Program-made: the position numbers and the translations under genes
Assembly (NCBI GenBank): GCA_965232165.1
Contig: CBDDOY010000001.1
Location: forward strand, 2,046,001 to 2,110,000
Length of the DNA stretch: 64,000 bases
Direction of reading: 5' to 3'
Origin: UBA2779 sp965232165
GTDB taxonomy: Bacteria; Spirochaetota; Spirochaetia; DSM-2461
Notes under the pieces: model-generated
What the model was told of the DNA's origin: nothing
The model's input: only the letters and a program-made list of their open reading frames with translations
Database searches by the model: none
Part shown: positions 8,612-15,405 of the stretch, in pieces
Numbering within the stretch: position 1 is the first letter of the stretch
Layout of the letters: every line of letters begins with the position of its first letter

Positions 8612-9145
8612 ATGAACAGAGAAACACAGCAGCGTCTGACAAGAGCCTATCTCAGTGAGAAACCGCGCCTGATTTCGCGCTTGAAAGCCATAGGACGGAC
8701 CTTGGAAGAGGCGGAAGACATTGTCCATGATGTTTATGCCGAAGTCCTGGGAAGCTTCACCGGGCCGGTTGGAATTAGAAATCTTCCGGCATGGATCAAC
8801 ATGGTGTTCAAACGCCGGGTGATTGATGCCTGGAGGCGCGACAAGATGCGTGCGTCCCGTGGCGAGACGGAAGTGTCGGAAGAGGCTCTCCGAGACATCA
8901 TTAGCGGCGCGGGCCTCAATCCGCTGGACAGCTTCGTTCAGGAAAGCCTCGTCGATGCCTTGAATTCCGCACTGAAAGCCCTGCCGGGTCCCCAGAGGAA
9001 GGTTATGGAGGCTCAGGTATTCGGCGGCCTGACCTTTAGAGAAATATCTCAATCCACGGGTGAGAGCATTGATACATTGACGGCCCGCAAGAGATATGCC
9101 ATACGCAAACTCTCCAAGGCGCTTAGGCATTGGATTGATGAGTAA
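8612..9145 (+). CDS. ECF-type RNA polymerase sigma factor
   Basis: 177 residues. Region 2 spans about residues 10-80 (EEAEDIVHDVYAEVL, then LPAWINMVFKRRVIDAWRR) and region 4 about 120-175 (ALKALPGPQRKVMEAQVFGG, LTFREISQSTGESIDTL, RKRYAIRKL), the two-domain form of extracytoplasmic-function sigma factors. ATG 8612 is chosen because AGGTG precedes it by six bases; the frame opens earlier but without family similarity. It would direct RNA polymerase to a stress or envelope regulon. Next to it is a frame-disrupted small membrane protein rather than an obvious zinc anti-sigma factor. Confidence 0.88.
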   Translation: MNRETQQRLTRAYLSEKPRLISRLKAIGRTLEEAEDIVHDVYAEVLGSFTGPVGIRNLPAWINMVFKRRVIDAWRRDKMRASRGETEVSEEALRDIISGAGLNPLDSFVQESLVDALNSALKALPGPQRKVMEAQVFGGLTFREISQSTGESIDTLTARKRYAIRKLSKALRHWIDE

Positions 9146-9180
9146 ACCTTTCCGGACGGAACTCATCAAGGAGGAATAAC

Positions 9181-9660
9181 ATGCCGGATAGTGAAGAAGT
9201 TGAACCAATGGATTCCCAGAACAAGAAGCAGAATCGAAGCTGTGCAGAGAATCACCGCCGTCACAGGTGTAGAAGTGCCGACTGTTTTGCGGTTGGCTGA
9301 AGAAGCTCAAGGCATAGCCGGAAAAGTTCTGAGAGGAATAGGCATCGGCTTGCCCTCACCGGTTTTTTTCTGACAGGACTCGTTACCATGAAATTGCGGA
9401 ATTGGCTCATGCCGGAGATTTTTGGATTGAAGCCCATTGGATACTGGCCGTCCTGCGGTCTAATTATCCTGTCCTGCGTGCTGTTCAGAAACTGGGGCAG
9501 TCCGGAAGACAGCCGCCGGCGGGAGCGGGAACACAAGAAGGAGTTAAGGCGGTATATGCGGGGATGCTGCCGCAAAATTGAAGAGTGCCGAAGATTGACG
9601 GGAGGCATTTCCATCAACAGTGCAGGTTCTGGCGCATCCAAGAAGCTGTACATCTCCTAG
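9181..9660 (+). pseudogene. Frame-disrupted small membrane protein following the sigma factor
   Basis: A strong ribosome site (AAGGAGGA) precedes ATG 9181, but that frame stops at 9300. The protein-like sequence continues in the next frame (9191-9373, ending GIGIGLPSPVFF) and returns to the first frame for 9388-9660 (MKLRNWLMPEIFGLKPIGYW, then a hydrophobic span GLIILSCVLF and a basic tail). The last part resembles small one-span membrane proteins often found after ECF sigma factors, in which an FGL...YWqalGLl motif precedes a charged tail. The second junction is T TTT TTC (9364-9370) directly before TGA, so a -1 frameshift would join the frames. Mutation, sequencing indels or programmed frameshifting are all possible. 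Confidence 0.55.
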
Positions 9661-9686
9661 CCTAGAGATTGCTGTAAACTGAGTAT

Positions 9687-10122
9687 AGTGCCCAGAAGCT
9701 TAGTGGCGAGGTATAGTCTGGGGCACCTCTGAAAAACCCATTTAGTTCTTGACTCGATTTTTTCTGCCGCTACTGCGTTGTCAAAATACTCACGTAGCTT
9801 AAGCTGCACTTGAGCTTTTGCCGCCTTGTATCGACAAAAAATTTCTTCGTCAATTTCCTAAAGCTGTTTTTTAGAGGAGCCCTCTGGTAAAAAAACAAGT
9901 TACTGGAATGCTCTAGAACCTTCTCTGCTTGGGATTGCGTCAACTTCGGCTTAATCGGCTGAATAACTGGAAACTGTATAAATTCCATCCCCGATGGTCT
10001 TCAATGCGGCCCTGTGCGATCATTCGGTTAATTCTTTTTCTGACTGTGTATTAAGTGGATTCAAGAAGTCCCTGACCACAGCGAATTTATCATAAGGAAA
10101 CAACCACATTCTTCGGGGCACT
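9687..10122 (+). repeat. Family-C repeat, copy 1, interrupted by a family-A element
   Basis: Starts AGTGCCCAGAAGCTTAGTGG and ends TTCTTCGGGGCACT, so its ends form an imperfect inverted repeat (AGTGCCC...GAAG). Without the inserted element it is about 270 bases and aligns throughout with copy 2 (22384-22654). The insertion lies between TATAGTCTG and GTAAAAAAAC. On the minus strand, both copies contain coding-like fragments (MWL.PY.KFA.VRD, then INR.I..G.IEDRRGWNL) that resemble a broken winged-helix segment. It may be a decayed insertion-sequence derivative. Confidence 0.8.
9721..9882 (+). mobile_element. Family-A MITE-like element (A1 type), TSD TCTG
   Basis: 162 bases from GGGCACCTCTGAAAAACCC to TTTTTTAGAGGAGCCC. 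It is flanked by the 4-base direct repeat TCTG (9717-9720 and 9883-9886). Copy 2 of the host repeat (22384-22654) shows the uninterrupted target TATAGTCTGGTGAAAAAAC, with one TCTG. The element body matches the copies at 11514 and 22852 and encodes no plausible protein. Confidence 0.92.
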
Positions 10123-10207
10123 ACATAAACGGAGCAGAAGGAAGGTGATAGAATGGGATGGTTTCTTGTCAATGCGGGAACACTTCATACCCTAGGGCAC
10201 CTCTATA

Positions 10208-10294
10208 CAACTGGAACAAGGCATTGCAAATTTCAAAAAATTCATTGATGAAGGCGGCTATTCCGTGGACAAACCCCGTCTCGTTGAGTATTGA
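10208..10294 (+). pseudogene. Relic of an AAA-ATPase-like (DUF1703-type) gene
   Basis: One frame reads QLEQGIANFKKFIDEGG then YSVDKPRLVEY and a stop. This matches the N-terminal signature of AAA-ATPase-like/PD-(D/E)XK nuclease proteins, typically GI..F..IRE.GYYYVDKT.LI. Only about 28 codons remain; the frame ends in TGA and nothing recognisable follows. A family-A terminal-repeat fragment (GGGCACCTCTATA, 10195-10207) lies just upstream. The rest of the gap (10123-10207 and 10295-10398) holds nothing I recognise. Confidence 0.5.
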
Positions 10295-10398
10295 ACGGAA
10301 GGCCCAAATAAAGACTGCACGGAACCCCAAAAAGACATCTCCTCCTGGGTGCGAGGTTTGAGATCAGGATTATTGGCCTTACTCCCAAGAACCGCCGG

Positions 10399-11250
10399 CT
10401 AACTTGCCGCGTCTCCCATCAATCCCAAAGAACGCCCATTCTCTACAAGAGCTTCGCCAAGCTGGTCAATAGCTGTATTCCTGATTTCCGCCAAGCATTC
10501 CAGGGTGTAGCCAATATGACCCGGATGGTTCAACTTACCCCGTACGCACTGCGGCGACAGGAAGGGTGCATCGGTTTCAATGAGCAGGCGGTCCAGAGGC
10601 GCCAGACTGGCTGCATGGCGGATTGCATCCGTTTTTTTATAGGTAAGATTACCGGCGAACGATATAAAAAAGCCCAGGTCCAGTGCCGTTTTTGCTGTTT
10701 CCCAATCGGAGGAGAAGCAGTGCATTATGCCTTTCCGGCAGGGTGATTCACGTATAATATCCAGTATCCGTGCATCGGCATCCCGATTGTGTACGATGAC
10801 TGGCTTGTTCAGACGGGAAGCCAGTTCCAGGTGATCCCGAAATACCCTTTCCTGCTGCTGGGCGGGGGCGTAATCCCGGAAGAAATCCAGTCCGGTTTCT
10901 CCAAGGGCAGCCACGGCAGGATGGCGGGCCTGTTCTTCAATAAGCGCCAGTCGGTCAGCCCATTTTCCTTCCCGTGCGCATGCAGAGGGATGTATGCCCG
11001 CCGACAGCTTCAGCCAGGGGAATCGGGTAGACAGTTTCAGCCGCTCATGGAAGCGGTTCTCGTCAATGGCCACTTCCAGCCCGCCGTTCAGACCCAGTTC
11101 ATACGCTTTTCCCAGCGAAGCATGGATGTCCATACCTCGGTTCGTCATAATGATGGCATGGAAATGGGAATCCAATGCAGGGCAAGACAAGTGGTAATGG
11201 AGGGTGTCCGGCTCAGGCATAAAATGTGGTTGTTTTGGGCGCCTCAACAT
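10399..11250 (-). CDS. tatD: TatD-family metal-dependent hydrolase (DNase)
   Basis: About 283 residues. Metal ligands typical of TatD are visible: DSHFH (about residue 27-31), ALGETGLDF with the bridging Glu, PVIVHNRD, IMHCFSSD and LLIETDAPFLSP. These enzymes are metal-dependent exonucleases acting in DNA repair and quality control in the cytoplasm. The start is ATG 11250 after GGACAGGGTG; an internal ATG (11220) would also keep the whole domain. The segment between the first His pair and GETGLDF contains family-unlike wording (ECHA, CARE), but the ligand set is complete. It stands alone between two relic genes. Confidence 0.88.
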   Translation of the reverse strand: MLRRPKQPHFMPEPDTLHYHLSCPALDSHFHAIIMTNRGMDIHASLGKAYELGLNGGLEVAIDENRFHERLKLSTRFPWLKLSAGIHPSACAREGKWADRLALIEEQARHPAVAALGETGLDFFRDYAPAQQQERVFRDHLELASRLNKPVIVHNRDADARILDIIRESPCRKGIMHCFSSDWETAKTALDLGFFISFAGNLTYKKTDAIRHAASLAPLDRLLIETDAPFLSPQCVRGKLNHPGHIGYTLECLAEIRNTAIDQLGEALVENGRSLGLMGDAAS

Positions 11251-11289
11251 CACCCTGTCCGTGATGCCTCCTTTTTATGGAAAGAGGCT

Positions 11290-12060
11290 TCATTTCATAT
11301 AAGGAAACAGGACATTGAACCAGAAATTGCTCGTATCCAGATAAATATCAGGAGCATTATTGATTGTATCACGGGAAAGCTTCAAGTGCTGGTGCGCCGC
11401 ATCCGCCATAAATTCGGCATCAAAAGGGTTTATCCCATATATCAGAGCCATCATATTCACAACCCGTTGATAATCGAGTGAATGAACATCGGAATAGAAC
11501 CCTTTTGTATCATGGGCACCTCTAAAAAACCCATTTAGTTCTTGACTCGCACTTTTCCGCCGCTACTGCGTCGTCAAAATGCTCACGTAGCTTAAGCTAC
11601 GCTTGAGCTTCTGCCGCCTTGTATCGACAAAAAATTTCTTCGTCAATTTCCTAAAGCTGTTTCTTAGAGGTGCCCTCATGTAGTTGTATCGTTCCCTCAT
11701 CATCAGGGCCTTGTTTCGTCTTTTCTCTTGCTTCTTCTATAGTATAGGAGGTCTGCAATAGGCCCAGGTAAAAGAAGATGGGGGAGGTGTGAAGCATATC
11801 GATCAGATTTTCCGCATCATGCTCCAGTAATTCTACCATGAGTATCAGAGAAAGCTGATCGGCAACGTCCTCTTCCTTGCCATGAATTGCAGCCGGTATA
11901 TATCTATAAATGCATGGCCAAGTTCATGAATCAATATGTATACGAGGCTGTCTATCAACACCTCTTCAGACTCATTTACGGCATTCATGCCTGTCCTATT
12001 CAAAGAAGAAAAAATGTAATCCATTATTTCATAGGAATGGCTATGTTTTTGGAAACTGGA
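11290..12060 (-). pseudogene. DUF4344-type zinc metallopeptidase, broken by frameshift and element insertion
   Basis: On the minus strand one frame reads SYEIMDYIFSSL, a Ser/Asn/Glu-rich stretch, and LVYILIHELGHAFIDIY, containing the zinc motif HELGH. After a frameshift near 11890, AAIHGKEEDVADQLSLILM follows, the family-typical GxEEDxADQ segment. Sequence continues to DDEGTIQLH, where a family-A element (11514-11675) interrupts it. Beyond the element it resumes DTKGFYSDVHSLDYQRV, then MALIYGINPFDAEFM, and ends FPYMK-stop at 11290-11292. Order and spacing match DUF4344 putative metallopeptidases. Deleting the element and one TCAT repeat joins ...TIQLH and DTKGF... in frame. No intact start remains. 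Confidence 0.75.
11514..11675 (+). mobile_element. Family-A MITE-like element (A1 type), TSD TCAT, inside a gene
   Basis: 162 bases from GGGCACCTCTAAAAAACCC to GTTTCTTAGAGGTGCCC, with perfect 10-base outer ends. It is flanked by TCAT on both sides (11510-11513 and 11676-11679). The interior holds a perfect palindrome GTAGCTTAAGCTAC. It splits the DUF4344 peptidase relic. No open reading frame long enough for a transposase is present, so movement would need one supplied in trans. Confidence 0.93.
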
Positions 12061-12124
12061 TCATGAAATGCCGTGTTCCCATTGATCTGGTGTTTCTCTC
12101 CTGCCACGGCATGCTCCCACCTCC

Positions 12125-12170
12125 AAGGTGTTACCATGCTCGGCTAAAAGTGTTACCTATGTCTTGACCC
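12125..12170. repeat. Possible insertion-sequence end
   Basis: The stretch contains GGTGTTACCATGCTCGG and AGTGTTACCTATGTCTTGAC, a twice-repeated GTTACC motif reminiscent of the ends of IS481-type elements. No transposase gene lies beside it. Recognition is from memory and weak. Confidence 0.25.
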
Positions 12171-12189
12171 ATCCCGCAATTCTCCCCTC

Positions 12190-12262
12190 TCCCGGCGATT
12201 GAGCCGGGGGGCAGCCGGATTAAGGCATTGGAGCGAAAAGCCCGACCCGAGGGGGCGCGCCC
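12190..12262 (-). repeat. GC-rich hairpin repeat, family B, shortened copy 2
   Basis: Reverse-oriented copy of the block at 4365, ending in the palindromic GGGCGCGCCC. It keeps the arms GCCGGGGGGCAGCC and the unit GGCATTGGAGCGAAAAGCCC but lacks the distal CCCTTGCGC part. The following stretch up to 12476 holds no feature I can support. Confidence 0.75.
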
Positions 12263-12476
12263 ATGTCTTAATTTCGGACTACGGTCCACTATGTCATGTG
12301 AGGTTTTTCTTCTTCAATGCTGAGAAATGAAGCTGTGGCTGAGCTTGAATAAACACATGTTCCTCAGAGCGGGTTGTTTTTTAATCCTCTTACACAGTTT
12401 CTGAGTGCTGCATTAAGTTTTGAACAGGGTTAAGCATCCCCAATCTTTCTTCCGATAATTAGTATGAGGAAAAGTG

Positions 12477-12863
12477 ATGCGTATCGGTTCCATTACAGGG
12501 CCAATGTCTACTATGCAGTTGAATCAGATATACAATTCTGGAAACAGGGTATTTGTGCCGGTTAGGCCGTCTCAAGCGATTGTCGCTCAGTATAAGTATA
12601 TCGCCGGTACGCCTGCCGCAAAGGGTCAGAAGACAGTGCCGTTAACTCGGATTCATATACTGAACAGCCTCATTGATAATCTGAATAAAGCCAGCGACAA
12701 AGCGGTTCTTTCCTCCCGTCTTGATTTCTCTCAAGTAGATTCCGAGGCTTTGATCAATCAGTATGCGGCCGAACTCCATCGGGCCATATCGGCTGCTCCC
12801 GATGTATTTGGTACGTTCGGCGGCACATCAAATATCGGTATTCTGTTTCAAGTCAGTGCCTGA
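12477..12863 (+). CDS. Small conserved-looking protein of unknown function
   Basis: 128 residues with no signal peptide or membrane segment. It opens MRIGSITGPMSTMQLNQIYN and has a helical, charged middle (IDNLNKASDKAVLSSRLDFS). The end is Gly/Ala-rich (GTFGGTSNIGILFQVSA). ATG 12477 follows GAGGA by six bases. It is eight bases upstream of an OmpA-domain gene, which starts soon after its stop, so the two are probably cotranscribed with the coiled-coil gene after them. No family recognised. Confidence 0.65.
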   Translation: MRIGSITGPMSTMQLNQIYNSGNRVFVPVRPSQAIVAQYKYIAGTPAAKGQKTVPLTRIHILNSLIDNLNKASDKAVLSSRLDFSQVDSEALINQYAAELHRAISAAPDVFGTFGGTSNIGILFQVSA

Positions 12864-12871
12864 TTCCCTGC

Positions 12872-14083
12872 ATGGCTATCAGGAAAATCAAACTCTCACA
12901 GATCCTTTTATTGTGCCTGATGTTTATCCGTGTGCACGGACATGCCCAGGTCTTTTTTCAATACAGGCATGAGACGGGTGACAAATGGCATTTGACGAGT
13001 ATTGTCGATGAGGAGGTGCTCTATGACGGCGAACACTACCATCGAGTGGAAATTCTTAACAAGGTTGCGGTGGAGGTTGTCAAGGGCAATGGCCGTGACG
13101 GACTCTTAAAGGCCCAGTATCAGATAGCGGAAAAGCAAATTGGAAAAGACTTCTACAATTGGAACAAGGAGTATGAAGTCCTCTATGCCCGTGACTCACG
13201 AGGCCGTGTTTCCCAGCTTGAAAAAGACCCTCCCGTTCCAGCGGTTCGGAATGTTCCGGTCTATCCGGAAGAAGCCGTCTCAGTTTCTCATACCTGGGAG
13301 GAACGTGGCCAGGAATGCTTCGACCTCAAACCCTCTTTTGGGATTTCGGAGATAATCGTGATTGAATTTCTTGCGGCTTATAAGTATGAGGGCCCGGAAA
13401 TCATTGATGGACTTGACACTGAAAAGGTTTCAATTACTTATGCCTATGAATGGGCGCCTGATTCGCATCTGTTCAGACGCTTGCAGAAGTATCAGATCTA
13501 TCCTGTCGGCATCGTTGGAAATTTTGAGCAGTTTGTCTATTGGGATGTCATCGCCGGAAAGAACTATGCGGAGGAAGGCATGTTTTCCTATTCCTATACC
13601 ATGAGTGATGGCCATGTTTACACATTTAGAGGGGCAACCCGAGGCCGCTCCGTATATATTAAGAATTTAGATAAGGAAAACATTGTCAGGGAAGCTGAAA
13701 CCTTGGATGATGTTGACGCAGCCATTACTGATGACGGTGTCCGTATTACCCTTGAAAACATCCTCTTCATACCTGACAGCGCCGATTTTCTGCCAGGAGA
13801 GGATTCCAAACTCTCTAAGATTGCAGGTCTTCTAAGAGGAATTCCCCATAGAGATCTTCTCATCGTCGGCCATACGGCCTCTGTCAGCCCCCATCATACC
13901 GGTCAGAAACTCTCTGAGGAAAGGGCCGGGGCCGTCGCCCAGTACCTTGTCGATGCCGGAGTGCGGAAATCGACGCAAATAATCACAAAAGGTATGGGAG
14001 ATCGTCAGCCTCTTGCATATAATGATACTGAAGAGGGTCGAAAGAAGAATCGCCGAGTCGAAATCATTATTATGGAGAATTGA
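12872..14083 (+). CDS. OmpA-family outer-membrane/peptidoglycan-associated protein
   Basis: 403 residues. A signal peptide is evident (KLSQILLLCLMFIRVHGHAQ, cleavage near residue 26). The N-terminal ~260 residues are beta-rich and unassigned (HETGDKWHLTSIVDEEVLY). The C-terminal ~110 residues form an OmpA-like domain: ILFIPDSADFLPGEDSKLSKIA, LLIVGHTASV, LSEERAGAVAQYLVDAGV and RKKNRRVEI. The NxxxxxRRVE ending is the peptidoglycan-binding signature. It would tether the outer membrane or a periplasmic complex to peptidoglycan. The start lies nine bases after the preceding stop without a strong ribosome site, suggesting coupling. Similar secreted OmpA-tail proteins are common in treponemes. Confidence 0.85.
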   Translation: MAIRKIKLSQILLLCLMFIRVHGHAQVFFQYRHETGDKWHLTSIVDEEVLYDGEHYHRVEILNKVAVEVVKGNGRDGLLKAQYQIAEKQIGKDFYNWNKEYEVLYARDSRGRVSQLEKDPPVPAVRNVPVYPEEAVSVSHTWEERGQECFDLKPSFGISEIIVIEFLAAYKYEGPEIIDGLDTEKVSITYAYEWAPDSHLFRRLQKYQIYPVGIVGNFEQFVYWDVIAGKNYAEEGMFSYSYTMSDGHVYTFRGATRGRSVYIKNLDKENIVREAETLDDVDAAITDDGVRITLENILFIPDSADFLPGEDSKLSKIAGLLRGIPHRDLLIVGHTASVSPHHTGQKLSEERAGAVAQYLVDAGVRKSTQIITKGMGDRQPLAYNDTEEGRKKNRRVEIIIMEN

Positions 14084-15214
14084 ATGGTAAATCTGCAAAT
14101 GCTGGAAGCTCAAATCAATAAGAGAAACAGCGCCATTGTCAAGGAGAAGGATCGTGAGTTGACAATGCTGGCCCGATTAGGTCGGGCTGTTCATAGTTCG
14201 GGTGGCGGAGACGGACTGGATTCCCACGTACTCAATGCCGTTCTGAACATTCAGAATGACGGTCGTGAACTCGAAGATTCGCTGCGTCGCCTTCTGGAAA
14301 TAGAAGAGCAGGGCATTGCCGTCACTGATGAGATTAAGAAATTAAATGTAGAACTCCGCAATCTCAATAATAAGACGCAAGACTGTATGGAAGCACTGGC
14401 TCGCAGTGCCTGGAGTTCTTGGAAATCCGGCAAAGAGAGCATCAATGGTTTGGAGGACGCATTGGATGAACTCATCAGGGCCGATGAGCATCTCAATAGC
14501 GTTGAAGATGCCGTATCCCGCAACGAAAGGCTCGTTGGAAACTTGGGAGGGGCCATTTTGTCTAAGGGGAGGGCCTTGTTTTTAGCCGGCCGCCGCCGAA
14601 CCGCCGCTTCTTCTATTGATAGATTGTGGCGGTCGGTCGGTAATGAAATCTACTCCGCAGTTGACGGAAAAGGATTTCAAGGCACCAGTGTCGAGGCTGC
14701 GTTTGAAGCCATAGCCAAAATTGATGCCAGGAAGCAGGAAATAGAGAAGAATCTGTTAGCATTTGCTGCTACTAAGGAAGGCCTTGAGGCTGATGTAGAG
14801 AACATGCCGGGGAAGGGAAGCCTGAATAAACGTGTTTCCTGGATTAGAAAGGCCATTAATGAAGGCGCTGCGGCACTGGAGAACGCATTCAGAGACTTGG
14901 GCGCAGCATGGCTGGAATCTGAAGAGAAAGAGGCATTGAGTCCTGATGTCGATAAGTACAGACGCGAATGTATTGCTGTTCGCGAGCAGCTACAGAATTT
15001 CGAGACTGAAATACATATCTTTGAATCGCATTGTAAACTCCTGGAGTTGGAATCGGATCGGGATAAACAGGAAATTGTCGTCGGCAACCTGGAGGCGAAG
15101 GTGAAGAAATTACAGAGCCAGTTCAAGGACGCAAAGAAGGCTATGACGGATTCGGTGAAGAAGATTGACAAACTCAAAGAATCCCTGTCTCCGCTTCCTG
15201 AAATACTGGATTAG
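14084..15214 (+). CDS. Coiled-coil protein of unknown function
   Basis: 376 residues, highly charged and almost entirely helical, without signal peptide or membrane span. Heptad-like stretches cover roughly residues 60-150 (LEDSLRRLLEIEEQGI, IKKLNVELRNLNNKT), 210-300 and 310-370 (LEAKVKKLQSQFKDAKKAM). A Gly/Ser break (SSGGGDGLDSH) lies near residue 40. The start codon directly abuts the stop of the OmpA-domain gene (TGA then ATG), so the genes are almost certainly coupled. A cytoplasmic scaffold or structural partner is conceivable, but no family was recognised. Confidence 0.75.
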   Translation: MVNLQMLEAQINKRNSAIVKEKDRELTMLARLGRAVHSSGGGDGLDSHVLNAVLNIQNDGRELEDSLRRLLEIEEQGIAVTDEIKKLNVELRNLNNKTQDCMEALARSAWSSWKSGKESINGLEDALDELIRADEHLNSVEDAVSRNERLVGNLGGAILSKGRALFLAGRRRTAASSIDRLWRSVGNEIYSAVDGKGFQGTSVEAAFEAIAKIDARKQEIEKNLLAFAATKEGLEADVENMPGKGSLNKRVSWIRKAINEGAAALENAFRDLGAAWLESEEKEALSPDVDKYRRECIAVREQLQNFETEIHIFESHCKLLELESDRDKQEIVVGNLEAKVKKLQSQFKDAKKAMTDSVKKIDKLKESLSPLPEILD

Positions 15215-15250
15215 CCCGCCTCGGAGCCTGACGGACTTCATTCTTCTGGT

Positions 15251-15340
15251 CAGTCTCTGTTTTTTCCGGCTGCTTAGGCCGCCAAAATGCTTAGGCAAAG
15301 CCAAGCTGCGCTTGATTTCTTGCCGCCTTGTATCAGGAAG
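15251..15340 (+). repeat. Degenerate family-A fragment
   Basis: The stretch GCCAAAATGCTTAGGCAAAG, CCAAGCTGCGCTTGATTTCT and GCCGCCTTGTATC follows the order of family-A interiors (GTCAAAATGCTCACGTAGC, GCTACGCTTGAGCTTC, GCCGCCTTGTATC). The terminal repeats are not recognisable. It lies between the convergent coiled-coil and hisS genes. Confidence 0.45.
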
Positions 15341-15405
15341 AATCATCAAAACAGCCTCAAGAACTCCAAAGTCCGGCAGATTTCTGGCTCTTGCCCACGA
15401 GGATT

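Noticed and set aside
8570..9310. A 246-codon minus-strand frame opposite the sigma factor
   Set aside because: Shadow of the sigma-factor gene, which has a clear domain structure on the plus strand.
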